This document shows positions 1 through 7,427 of a stretch of 11,695 nucleotides of DNA, piece by piece. The position numbers were made by a program, and so were the translations under genes. This DNA comes from Acidobacteriota bacterium (lineage in GTDB: Bacteria > Acidobacteriota > UBA6911 > RPQK01 > JADFOI01): the NCBI GenBank assembly GCA_030624355.1, contig JAUXKG010000039.1:1-11695 (forward strand). Reading direction: 5' to 3'. A model generated the notes under the pieces. The model did no database searches, was not told where the DNA came from, and was given only the letters and a program-made list of their open reading frames with translations. Within the stretch, counting starts at the first letter, position 1. Each line of letters begins with the position of its first letter.

Positions 1-80
1 CCGCCACAACCCACTGCCACCAACACCGCCGCCAAGCTGACTATTGTCAGTGCCATCCTGCCACTCCGGGTCTTTTCCAT
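1..80 (-). CDS. Lipoprotein, N-terminal fragment (cut by window edge)
   Basis: An open frame starts with ATG at 80 and runs off the left edge, giving about 26 residues. They read as a lipoprotein signal peptide: an n-region with K3, R5 and R8, a hydrophobic stretch (about residues 10-22), then AVGC-G, where the Cys would be lipidated after cleavage by signal peptidase II. The -3 residue is Ala rather than the usual Leu/Val/Ile, so the lipobox is acceptable but not ideal. A near-perfect Shine-Dalgarno (GAGGTGA on the minus strand, 89-95) lies 8 nt before this ATG, which decides the start; a second in-frame ATG at 56 is possible. Nothing of the mature protein is visible, so function is unknown. 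It follows a terminator and probably belongs to a separate transcription unit. Confidence 0.6.
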   Translation of the reverse strand, partial: MEKTRSGRMALTIVSLAAVLVAVGCG

Positions 81-113
81 CCGGCCTGTCACCTCTCCTC
101 GCTGCTCCTTCGT

Positions 114-142
114 CTGCGGCACCGCAGGCCCGGTTGGGCCTG
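114..142 (-). promoter_or_regulatory. Two overlapping stem-loops in the 5' leader of the lipoprotein gene
   Basis: CTGCGG-ca-CCGCAG (114-127) is followed at once by a 7-bp perfect stem with a 4-nt loop, CAGGCCC-ggtt-GGGCCTG (125-142). The two stems share bases 125-127, so they cannot both form completely. They lie in the leader, 20-60 nt upstream of the Shine-Dalgarno of the lipoprotein gene. There is no T-run after either stem in the minus direction, so these are not ordinary terminators. An operator or an RNA switch-like leader are both possible; neither is shown. Confidence 0.35.
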
Positions 143-175
143 ATTTTCGATCCGCACAATTACATAGGGGCTTGG

Positions 176-205
176 ATTGTACTGCGGTGAATCGTCTCAG
201 CACAA
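176..205 (-). promoter_or_regulatory. Possible sigma70-type promoter for the lipoprotein gene
   Basis: On the minus strand a -10-like TACAAT (176-181, 5/6 to consensus) lies 18 nt downstream of a poor -35-like TTGTGC (200-205, 3/6). It sits between the terminator of the upstream operon and the lipoprotein start, where a promoter is expected, and would give a leader of about 90 nt holding the two stem-loops. The match is weak and rests largely on position. Confidence 0.28.
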
Positions 206-216
206 GAAGGGCAAGG

Positions 217-239
217 AAAAAACGGCTAGGCCTTGCCGT
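217..239 (-). terminator. Intrinsic terminator overlapping the MFS stop codon
   Basis: In the minus direction ACGGC-aaggccta-GCCGT is followed directly by a run of T (A217-A222 on the plus strand). The 5-bp stem contains the last codons and the TAG stop of the MFS gene, so termination would happen within a few bases of the end of the coding region. A longer alternative pairing exists between GGCAAGG within the coding end and CCTTGCC just past the T-run. The stem is short, so efficiency may be modest. Confidence 0.55.
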
Positions 240-1419
240 CGCCCTGGTATGACATCAACTGTTGATCAAAGCAGCTCAACACAAAAACTGTGGATACTGC
301 ACTCAAAGCCAGTACCCCAATCAGGACAAAGGAGGTCTCCAACGGCAGTACCAGCACCGACAACCCCAGGATGGAGGGAGCCAGGAACTTGCCAAAGTTC
401 CGGACACTCGCGGTGGCGGCAATAAAGCCTGCTCGAACGCCGGCCGGGGCGACCTGGGTCATCATGGCGTTTTGCAACACACCGTAGGCACCGTCGCCCG
501 CTCCAAATAGAAAACAGACTAAAAGAACCATGGGAGGGGACACCACGACTGAGAGCAGAATCAGGGGGACCCCTATCAGGATCAGACTGAGTCCCAGCAG
601 CCGCGAAGGAGCGAATCGACGAACCAGCCGACCGGCCAGAGTGGCGGCTGCAGCTCCAAACAGGGCTGATCCCCCCAAGGCGACGCCCACAAAGGTGAGG
701 GAGAAGTCGCGTTTGGTGGCCAGAAGAATGGGGACGTAGGTCATGAAGGCGAACTTGAAGAGGAATCTCAGAAACCCGGAGAGTTGAATGGTGAGCGCCC
801 CCTTGTCCTTGAGTATCTCCAGCAGCTGTTTCCAATAGCTGGAGAGTGGGGACTGGGAGGAAGACTGACCGGGAACCAGAAACCAGCCCACCAGGGCCAC
901 CGGCAAGGCCGCTATCTGCAGAGTGAAGGGAGCATACCAGCTCAGCGCCACCACCAAACCTCCGATGACCGGCAGGATCGCCTCACATACCGTCAGGGCG
1001 GTATAGCGAATCCCCTGGGCGGTCACCTGCTCGGCCCCGCTTCGGGCATCTCCTATCATGGTGATAGAGAGAGGGTGCACGGCGGCAAAGGCAGATCCCT
1101 GCAGTGCCCGAACAACACAAATCGCCGTAAAGGAACGGGTAAAAGAGAGAGCCAGTCCACACAGTCCGAACACTGCCAGTGACACAACAAATACCGATCT
1201 TCTGCCGAACCGATCGGCCAGCAGGCCGGTGGGAAAGGCCAGAAGAACGCTGGGGAGAAAGTACATGCTGGTGATCAGCGAGATTTCGGAGTCGGACAAT
1301 CCCAGTTCCCGCTGCATCTCGGGAAGGGCGGGAAGGATCGGTTGAATTCCCGTCAGAATGACTCCCGAGGCCAGGATGGTGAGCCACACCGGAGTGCGGC
1401 CCGGATGGGAGTTCGTCAT
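226..1419 (-). CDS. MFS transporter (12-helix type)
   Basis: This 397-residue protein has the length and hydrophobic profile of a 12-helix major facilitator. The clearest signature is motif A between helices 2 and 3, GLLADRFGRR at residues 65-74. A second basic loop (RLVRRF, near residue 265) marks the start of the second six-helix half. The profile resembles the drug:H+ antiporter/metabolite-exporter branch, but substrate and direction cannot be read from sequence. The ATG overlaps the stop of the upstream FeS oxidoreductase by one base (TAATG), so translation is probably coupled; a GGAGAGG lies rather far upstream. As last gene of the operon it may import the substrate or export a product. 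The end of the gene is built into an intrinsic terminator. Confidence 0.88.
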   Translation of the reverse strand: MTNSHPGRTPVWLTILASGVILTGIQPILPALPEMQRELGLSDSEISLITSMYFLPSVLLAFPTGLLADRFGRRSVFVVSLAVFGLCGLALSFTRSFTAICVVRALQGSAFAAVHPLSITMIGDARSGAEQVTAQGIRYTALTVCEAILPVIGGLVVALSWYAPFTLQIAALPVALVGWFLVPGQSSSQSPLSSYWKQLLEILKDKGALTIQLSGFLRFLFKFAFMTYVPILLATKRDFSLTFVGVALGGSALFGAAAATLAGRLVRRFAPSRLLGLSLILIGVPLILLSVVVSPPMVLLVCFLFGAGDGAYGVLQNAMMTQVAPAGVRAGFIAATASVRNFGKFLAPSILGLSVLVLPLETSFVLIGVLALSAVSTVFVLSCFDQQLMSYQGDGKA

Positions 1420-3467
1420 TAAAGTTTCTCTACCTCTCCAGAAACCCCTTCTTCAAAACGAGTGCTCTCCTCGAGCAGCTCTGCAATGTCCAAAACCTCT
1501 AAGGAACCATCGGGCACCATGGTCTTGGCGGCATCGTCGATCATAGCCATGCAAAAGGGACAACCGACGGCTACCCGTTGGGCGCCGCTCTCAATGATCT
1601 GCTGGGTGCGGGTATGACTCATTCGCTTGCCGGTGGTCTCCTCCATGAAGGAAAACCCTCCCCCGCCTCCACAGCAGAGACTCTTTTCCCGACTCATCTC
1701 CAGTTCGACCCGGCGGTCGCCGGCAAGGGCATCCAGTACCTGTCGCGGAGCCTCGAACTCCTTGTTATAGCGACCCAGATAACAGGGATCATGAAAGACC
1801 ACGGTCTCTTGTGATTCCTGCCGGGGAACCAGCTTTCCCTGTGACACGAGCTGGGCCAGAAACTGGCTGTGGTGAACCACCTCAAAGTCCCCGCCGAATT
1901 GCGGGTACTCATTCTTGAGACAGCTGAAACAGTGCGGGCAGGATGTGACGATTTTCTTTTCCCGATGAGGATTCAGGGTTTCAATGTTCTGGCGGGCCAA
2001 CATCTCAAACAGGTATTCATGTCCGATTCGGCGGGCCGGATCGCCGCTGCAGCTCTCTCGCTTGCCCAGGATGGCGAATCGAATGCCTGCCCTCTGCAGA
2101 CATCGTGCCACGGCACGGGTAGTCTCCTTGTTTCGCTCGTTGAAGGCGCCGGCGCATCCCACCCAGTAGAGGACCTCGAAATCGTCCACCTCATCAACCG
2201 ACGGGACATCCAGCCCCTGGGCCCAGTCGGTCCGTGAGGAGCTCACCCCCGAATAAGGGTGCCCGCGGGCCTCCAGATTTCTCACCATGGCCTGCAGATC
2301 CTCGGGAAAGTCGGCCTGTTCCATGACCAGAAAGCGCCGCATGGCCATGATCATGGGAACGGGTTCGATCAAGACCGGACACTGCTGCATGCAGGCCCCG
2401 CAGGTGGTGCACGACCAAAGTGTCTCTTCCCTGATCACCGGCCCGATCAGTCCGGAGTTCTCCGGCTCGGACGCGGATTCATCCCCCTGCGGGCCCCTTC
2501 CCGCAGCGAACATTTCATCTCGCAGATCGAGGATGAACTCCTTGGGAGAAAGCGGCTTGTTGCTCAAAAAGGCCGGGCAGTTGACCTCGCAGCGGGCACA
2601 CTCGGTGCAGGCATCCAGCGACAACAGATCCTTCCAGGTGAAATCCTCCAGGCGGCGGGCACCAAAGGTCGACTCCGATTCCAAATCGATCGTCTCGAGC
2701 CGGGCCCAATCCCCTTCCAGATCCCTGAAATAAATGTTGAGCGGGCTGGTGAAGATATGGATCAATTTGGTGTAGGGGAGAGAGGCGAGAAAGACGTAGA
2801 CCAGAATGAGATGAAACCACCAGGTCCACCAGTGGACCACCAGCATGACACTCCGATCCAACAACTGGGAGGTGGCCAGGCCGAAGGCCTTGCCCACCGG
2901 CGACCAGTTTCCCCAGACATCCCGGGTCAGTTCAATTCTCATTCCCTCCAGAAAAAATCCAGTCACCAGAATGACAAAGAAACTGACGGCGACAAAGGCA
3001 TCCTCTCTCTTGCCGGGTTGAAGTCTGTCTGAGACCAGGTAGCGCTGATACAGGACGAAGCCCACACCAATCATGGCCAGGGCAGCAAAAATATCCACGG
3101 TCAGCGACTGAAAATAGAGGTAGAAGTCACCGGTCATGATTCGGATCTTCAGATCCTCATGAACGGCGACCACCAGGGTGGCGACGAAGAGGACGAAAAA
3201 GCCGGTAAAAAACAGCAGATGTCCCAGCCCTACCGAGCGGTAACGGCTGTCCCGCAGCAGCCCCTTATGCAGGAGAACATACTCGAAGGTCCCCTTGAGT
3301 CGCGCCCAGGGCCGATCAAAGAGGTCCTTGGGCCCACCAATCTTCCGCCAGGCCCGGACATGCCGATAGATTCCATAGAGGAAAACCAGAGAGGTGGGAA
3401 GAAGGAGGGCATAGATGGGCCAGACCGTAGTGACGTTGAAATAAACTTCCCGGGTTGCTTCCGGCAT
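1419..3467 (-). CDS. EtfD-like membrane-bound FeS oxidoreductase (ETF:quinone route)
   Basis: This 682-residue protein joins a membrane part to a heterodisulfide-reductase-type cytoplasmic part. Residues 15-240 carry about five or six hydrophobic segments with histidines (for example H83, H212, H219) that resemble the haem b-binding NarI-like domain. Two 4Fe-4S motifs follow: C287/C290/C293/C297 and C353/C356/C359/C363, each ending CP. Two CCG-type domains follow, with Cys at 438, 473, 510 and 513, then 562, 598, 599, 636 and 639. The family (DUF224/EtfD) accepts electrons from EtfAB and reduces membrane quinone, replacing classical ETF-QO. It starts 14 nt after etfA, which supports that role. 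The second CCG motif reads CCGGGGGFSF where many relatives have CCGAGGGRMW. Family assignment is firm; the quinone-reductase role is by homology and context. Confidence 0.88.
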   Translation of the reverse strand: MPEATREVYFNVTTVWPIYALLLPTSLVFLYGIYRHVRAWRKIGGPKDLFDRPWARLKGTFEYVLLHKGLLRDSRYRSVGLGHLLFFTGFFVLFVATLVVAVHEDLKIRIMTGDFYLYFQSLTVDIFAALAMIGVGFVLYQRYLVSDRLQPGKREDAFVAVSFFVILVTGFFLEGMRIELTRDVWGNWSPVGKAFGLATSQLLDRSVMLVVHWWTWWFHLILVYVFLASLPYTKLIHIFTSPLNIYFRDLEGDWARLETIDLESESTFGARRLEDFTWKDLLSLDACTECARCEVNCPAFLSNKPLSPKEFILDLRDEMFAAGRGPQGDESASEPENSGLIGPVIREETLWSCTTCGACMQQCPVLIEPVPMIMAMRRFLVMEQADFPEDLQAMVRNLEARGHPYSGVSSSRTDWAQGLDVPSVDEVDDFEVLYWVGCAGAFNERNKETTRAVARCLQRAGIRFAILGKRESCSGDPARRIGHEYLFEMLARQNIETLNPHREKKIVTSCPHCFSCLKNEYPQFGGDFEVVHHSQFLAQLVSQGKLVPRQESQETVVFHDPCYLGRYNKEFEAPRQVLDALAGDRRVELEMSREKSLCCGGGGGFSFMEETTGKRMSHTRTQQIIESGAQRVAVGCPFCMAMIDDAAKTMVPDGSLEVLDIAELLEESTRFEEGVSGEVEKL

Positions 3468-3481
3468 GTTTCAAATCGGGC

Positions 3482-4474
3482 TCAATTGGTCCGGCGCTGG
3501 TTCAGCTCTTCGATCAGGTGAGGCACTACATTCTTATAGTCTTCCACCACGCCCAGTTCGGCGATCTTGAATATGGGGGCGTTGGGATCGGTATTGATGG
3601 CCACCACGTGCTTGGCACCGGCCATTCCAACCAGATGCTGGCTGGCCCCGGAAATTCCAACCGCCACATACAATTGAGGAGCCACCTTCTTACCGGTCTG
3701 GCCGATCTGCCAGGAGGCGGGAACCCATCCCAGATCACAGGCTGCCCGCGAGGCACCGACCGACCCGTTCAGCAGGCGGGCCAGCTCTTCCAGCACCTGG
3801 AACTGCTCGGACCCTCCCATGCCTCGCCCCCCACTGATGATGACCGTGGCATCCTCCAGCTTGACCCCTTCACCCTGCTCCGAAACCCGCTCCACCACCC
3901 GGGCGTTCACCCGGGAGGAATCCAGTGACAACGACAGGGTCTCGACGTCTCCCTGGCGGGCCTCATCCGGTTCGGCAGGGTCTACGGTCCGTGTCCGCAG
4001 AACGACCACAGCCGGTGTCTGGCTGGCGGCGAACAGGGCAACGGCTTTTCCTCCATAGATCGGCTTGGTCAAGAGCAGCCGCCCGCTGCTCTGCTCCACG
4101 CTCATCTCCACACAGTCCAGGACACAGCCGGTTTTCAGCCGATAAGCCAGCCGGGCGGCGATCTCCTGAGAGCTGGTTTTGCCGATGAAAACGACGGCTT
4201 GGGGTTGGAGTTCCTGGACCAGGTATTCCACCGCCTGAAGCATGACTTCCGAATTGTGATCAACCAGTAACGGATCCCCGGCCAGATAGGTCTTGTCGGC
4301 CCCGCACGCGATGGCTTCTGCGGCCTGAGATTCCTCCACAGAAGCGCCCACCAGCCCCGCCACCAGTTGGCCGTCCAACGGGTCGGCCAGAATCCTGCCG
4401 GCGGCCAGCAGCTCCCGATCAGAGCGGCTAATGCCCTCTTCGGGGCTCAGGATGATTGCCAGAACTTTACTCAT
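3482..4474 (-). CDS. etfA: Electron transfer flavoprotein, alpha subunit
   Basis: EtfA (330 residues) binds the redox-active FAD of the ETF heterodimer and carries electrons from acyl-CoA dehydrogenases to a membrane oxidoreductase. The C-terminal FAD domain is intact: SGGRGMGG at about 214-221, QTGKKVAP (259-266), then LYVAVGISGASQH (268-280) and the N294/D296 pair in AINTDP, matching the EtfA family signature. The N-terminal alpha/beta domain covers roughly residues 1-190. Two adjacent starts exist: GTG at 4477 and ATG at 4474; I chose the ATG, giving MSKVLAIIL. Only a weak AGAGAT precedes it. It follows etfB after an unusually long 151-nt gap and precedes the EtfD-like gene by 14 nt. Length is normal for the family. 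Confidence 0.95.
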   Translation of the reverse strand: MSKVLAIILSPEEGISRSDRELLAAGRILADPLDGQLVAGLVGASVEESQAAEAIACGADKTYLAGDPLLVDHNSEVMLQAVEYLVQELQPQAVVFIGKTSSQEIAARLAYRLKTGCVLDCVEMSVEQSSGRLLLTKPIYGGKAVALFAASQTPAVVVLRTRTVDPAEPDEARQGDVETLSLSLDSSRVNARVVERVSEQGEGVKLEDATVIISGGRGMGGSEQFQVLEELARLLNGSVGASRAACDLGWVPASWQIGQTGKKVAPQLYVAVGISGASQHLVGMAGAKHVVAINTDPNAPIFKIAELGVVEDYKNVVPHLIEELNQRRTN

Positions 4475-4504
4475 CACTTATCTCTAAAGCAGCTTATCCC
4501 GCCC

Positions 4505-4569
4505 CTGACCGCCTGACCCCTGACCCGGGCCGCTTTATGACAGGCCGGCTGTCAGTTGTCAGCCTGACA
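4505..4569. repeat. CTGACC repeats and hairpin between etfB and etfA
   Basis: The 151-nt gap 4475-4625 separates two genes usually a few bases apart. It holds three CTGACC copies (4505, 4513, 4520; spacing 8 and 7), then nested inverted repeats: GGCTG (4547-4551) with CAGCC (4560-4564), and around them TGACAGGC (4538-4545) with GCCTGACA (4562-4569, one mismatch). No T-run follows, so it is not a clear intrinsic terminator. It may be an mRNA processing or stability element setting the etfB:etfA ratio, or a decayed intergenic repeat. The rest of the gap shows nothing I recognise. Confidence 0.4.
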
Positions 4570-4625
4570 TTGGTGGCTCAACCGGAGAGAACCTTCCTGT
4601 CGGACTGACTGTCACAATTGTTCAT

Positions 4626-5426
4626 CTAAATAATCTTCAACTCTTCCATCTTGGAAACCAGATTCTTGGCCTTCTGCCGGCCGTCCTCACCCTCCACAAT
4701 CAGACACTGACGGTCTGACTCGGGGATGAACAGATCGGTCAACTCCAGGACCTGCGGACCTGCCACCTGCTGTGGGTTCAGACCCAGTGACTCCAGGGTG
4801 AGAGTGGGTATCTCTTTGCGGAAGGCCATCATGCTGTCGCGAACCTTGGGAATGCGGGGAAGATTGCTGTCATCGTTGGTAATGGTCAGCACCGCCGGAG
4901 GAGATATCTCCAACACTTCCCAACCTGTCTCCGTTTGCCGCCGCAGGTGGAGATTCTCTCCTTGCTTGCTGATCCGGGCCACGAAATTCACGCAAGGCAA
5001 CCCCAGCTCTTCGGCCAGGAAGGATCCCATTTTTGCCCCCTGCCAGTCGGCAGTCTCACGACCACAAAGAATCAAGTCGAAAGGACCCAACTGGCGCAGT
5101 GCAGCCGCCAGAATTTTCGTCTTGGCAAAGCTGTCCGCCGCTTCCGCTCCCTGATTGGAAACCAGGACTGACTGGTCGGCCTGCATGGCCAGGGCTTTAC
5201 GCAAGGAATCTATGCAGGACTCCGATCCAAATGAGAGCGCCGTAAGTTTGCCGCCCTCCACGGCGTCCCGCAACTGCAACGCGGTCTCTAGTGCATTCTC
5301 ATCAAAGATGTTGATCACCCAGGAGGGGTTGGGGGGAGACACCGTTTTCTGGTCCCGATCCACACGAAATTCGCTGGCCGGAATGTCGGGGTCCAGCACC
5401 TGTTTCACGCAAACGGCGATATTCAT
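4626..5426 (-). CDS. etfB: Electron transfer flavoprotein, beta subunit
   Basis: EtfB (266 residues) is the partner of EtfA and binds AMP in ordinary ETFs. The start is set at the ATG at 5426, giving MNIAVCVKQVLDPD, the canonical EtfB N-terminus. The frame is open upstream to 5591, but those extra 55 residues lie inside the dehydrogenase gene and have no counterpart in the family. Visible motifs include CGRETADWQGAKMG (nucleotide-binding loop, about residues 121-134) and the region NLPRIPKVRDSMMAFRKEI (about 188-206), the EtfB signature that normally reads NxPRYxxxxxIMxAKKKxI. It begins 4 nt after the dehydrogenase 2 stop with no clear Shine-Dalgarno, so translational coupling is likely. Placement directly behind the dehydrogenases suggests a dedicated ETF for this pathway. 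Confidence 0.95.
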   Translation of the reverse strand: MNIAVCVKQVLDPDIPASEFRVDRDQKTVSPPNPSWVINIFDENALETALQLRDAVEGGKLTALSFGSESCIDSLRKALAMQADQSVLVSNQGAEAADSFAKTKILAAALRQLGPFDLILCGRETADWQGAKMGSFLAEELGLPCVNFVARISKQGENLHLRRQTETGWEVLEISPPAVLTITNDDSNLPRIPKVRDSMMAFRKEIPTLTLESLGLNPQQVAGPQVLELTDLFIPESDRQCLIVEGEDGRQKAKNLVSKMEELKII

Positions 5427-5430
5427 AATT

Positions 5431-6594
5431 TCAAAGAGAGCGCGGCAGTCCCAGAGCCAGCCGGGCAATGACGTTTCGCTGAATCTCCGCAGTGCCGCCA
5501 GCCGTGATGTGAAACTGGACGGCCCTGTACATCCACTCCAGGCGACCTGCCAGGCTTCTGGTTCCGGACTGCACTCGCCCCAGGTGCCCAATTATATCCA
5601 TGCCCAGGTCAGCCAGTCTCAACAGCCCCTCGCTACTGGACAACTTGACCATCGAAGCCTGCGGTCCGGCCATCTCACCGCGCGACTGCAGCCAGGCAAT
5701 ACGATAGCTCATGAGCCTCCACGATTCTATGTCCGTCTTTAACTCTGCCAGTTGGTGCAGAAGGGATTGTGAGATCTCCTCTCCTGCCTGTTGGGCCACT
5801 CTGATGTGAGCAAACAAGTCGTCACACAGACGGGCAGCCACTCCCATTCGAGCCACGCCGGAGCGTTCAAAATTCAAGGTTTCCTTCACCAGGTGCTTCC
5901 ACCCTTCGTTCTTTTTCCCCACCAGCATGTTGGCCGCCACCTTCACCTGATCGAAGAAGAGGTGATTCACCTTCCAGCCCGCAATGGTCTGCAGTGGGAG
6001 TATCTTGATTCCGGGACTTTTCAAATCCACAAGGAAGATTGAGATTCCCTCGCTTTTCTTGGCTGTTTGAGGGGCGGTCCGAGCGATCACCATCCCGTAG
6101 CTGGAAGTCTCCGCACCACTGATAAAAACCTTCTGCCCTGAAAGATAAAAATCTCCGTCCCGTTCCTCGGCCCGGGTACTCAAGGCGGCTGCATCAGACC
6201 CCGCATCGGGTTCGGTCATACAGAGCGAGCCGGTGATCTCTCCCCGCGCAATTCCGGGTAAGAAGTGCTGGCGCTGCCAATCTGTACCATAGGCATGAAT
6301 CGACTCACCAACAAAGATCACCGATCCGCCATAGCGACCCAGAGGAGCCAGAGCATAGGCCATCTCCTCAAGAAAAATGACAAACTCCATGTGCGATCTG
6401 CCCTGCCCCCCATACTCCTTGGGCCACTGCAGGCCGATGTATCCAGCCTCGGCCAGTGTCCGGTAGAAGGTCTCGTCATGAGTCTCCGTCAGACCGCCCG
6501 TCTTGTGCAGAAGTTCGTCAGTCACCTCTTGTCTGGCAAATTTTCTGACCTCCTGCCGAAAGGCATTCTCCTGCGGTGTGAAGGTGATCTCCAT
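5431..6594 (-). CDS. Acyl-CoA dehydrogenase 2 (probable catalytic subunit of a heteromeric enzyme)
   Basis: This FAD enzyme (387 residues) should desaturate an acyl-CoA at the alpha-beta bond and pass electrons to ETF. Domain order is normal: alpha-helical N-terminus (1-120), beta domain with MTEPDAGSD (126-134) and SGQKVFISGA (152-161), then the C-terminal helices. The position of MCAD Glu376 (YEGT) reads AGGT, so that base is missing (G366). A glutamate is present at the alternative helix-G position, E243 in NFER, the site used by isovaleryl-CoA dehydrogenase and by FadE26-type subunits. The tail AGGTAEIQRN...LGLPR is typical of the FadE26/FadE28 branch that works in alpha2beta2 complexes. 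GAGGG lies 7 nt before the ATG. The gene begins 14 nt after the hydratase and ends 4 nt before etfB. Substrate unknown. Confidence 0.92.
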   Translation of the reverse strand: MEITFTPQENAFRQEVRKFARQEVTDELLHKTGGLTETHDETFYRTLAEAGYIGLQWPKEYGGQGRSHMEFVIFLEEMAYALAPLGRYGGSVIFVGESIHAYGTDWQRQHFLPGIARGEITGSLCMTEPDAGSDAAALSTRAEERDGDFYLSGQKVFISGAETSSYGMVIARTAPQTAKKSEGISIFLVDLKSPGIKILPLQTIAGWKVNHLFFDQVKVAANMLVGKKNEGWKHLVKETLNFERSGVARMGVAARLCDDLFAHIRVAQQAGEEISQSLLHQLAELKTDIESWRLMSYRIAWLQSRGEMAGPQASMVKLSSSEGLLRLADLGMDIIGHLGRVQSGTRSLAGRLEWMYRAVQFHITAGGTAEIQRNVIARLALGLPRSL

Positions 6595-6608
6595 TCCTCA
6601 GCCCTCGA

Positions 6609-7382
6609 TCAACGGCCCTTGTAGGCCGGCGGTCTCTTCTCCACAAAGGCCTTCGGCCCTTCTTTGGCGTCCTCGGTTTGCCTATTCTTGAAGGAGATAA
6701 ACTGATCCTGGACCATGGCCGCCTGCAGTGGAATGTCGGCGCCTCGGATGGCCGCTTCCTTGACAGCTCTGACGGCCAGTGGGCCGTTCTGGCAAATGCG
6801 CTTGGCCAGATCCATGGCTTCATCCACCAACTGGTCAGTGGGGACCACCTTCTGAACCAGTCCGACGCGTTCCGCCTCATCGGCTTCCAACCAATCACCT
6901 GTCAGCAGCATGTACATGGCCCACCCTCGGGGGATGGTTCGCATCAGTCGAGCGATGCCGCCTCTGCCGGGAATCAGTGCTCGTTTGACCTCCGGCAGTC
7001 CGATTCGCGCATCATCCCCGGCGATCCGAATGTCACAGTTCAAGGCCATCTCACATCCTCCACCCAGACAGTAACCGTTGATGGCCGCTATGATCGGCTT
7101 CCAGATCTCTACTGCATCAGCTCCGATGAGAGTCGGCGGTCTGGCAGTGGCCGCCATTCTCTTATGCGCTTTAGACAGATCCAAGCCTGTCGAAAAGGCC
7201 CTTCCCGACCCTGTGATGACCAAAACCCAAGCCTCCTCATCATCCCTGAATTCAATTAGACGCTGGGACAATTCCGCTTCGCCATCGGGGGTCAGCGCAT
7301 TCATTTTTTCCGGCCTGTTCAAAGTCATCAGCCGAACATGATCCTGCTTCTTCCATTCGATCTCTGAACTCTTTGTACCCAT
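6609..7382 (-). CDS. Enoyl-CoA hydratase/isomerase (crotonase family)
   Basis: This 257-residue crotonase should add water to a trans-2-enoyl-CoA. Both catalytic glutamates are present: E111 in GGGCEMALNCD and E131 in GLPEVKRALIPGRGG, equivalent to Glu144 and Glu164 of rat enoyl-CoA hydratase. The oxyanion-hole segments are FSTGLDL (63-69) and GYCLGGG (103-109). I placed the start at the ATG at 7382 because GGAGGA sits about 8 nt before it; an in-frame ATG at 7406 would add eight residues but has no comparable ribosome site. It lies between the two acyl-CoA dehydrogenase genes, 45 nt after one and 14 nt before the other, so it probably acts on their product. With both Glu present, hydratase activity is more likely than isomerase or hydrolase, but other crotonase reactions are possible. 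Confidence 0.92.
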   Translation of the reverse strand: MGTKSSEIEWKKQDHVRLMTLNRPEKMNALTPDGEAELSQRLIEFRDDEEAWVLVITGSGRAFSTGLDLSKAHKRMAATARPPTLIGADAVEIWKPIIAAINGYCLGGGCEMALNCDIRIAGDDARIGLPEVKRALIPGRGGIARLMRTIPRGWAMYMLLTGDWLEADEAERVGLVQKVVPTDQLVDEAMDLAKRICQNGPLAVRAVKEAAIRGADIPLQAAMVQDQFISFKNRQTEDAKEGPKAFVEKRPPAYKGR

Positions 7383-7427
7383 GACCTTCTCCTCCAAAAT
7401 GGACATCGCCCAATGAACCGGCTGCCG

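Noticed and set aside
2259..3032. 257-residue plus-strand frame opposite the EtfD-like gene
   Set aside because: Low-complexity, Gly/Gln/His-rich translation with no domain, opposite a gene whose cysteine motifs are clear.
5427..5591. 55-residue N-terminal extension of etfB
   Set aside because: It lies inside the dehydrogenase 2 coding region, has no EtfB counterpart, and the ATG at 5426 gives the canonical EtfB N-terminus.
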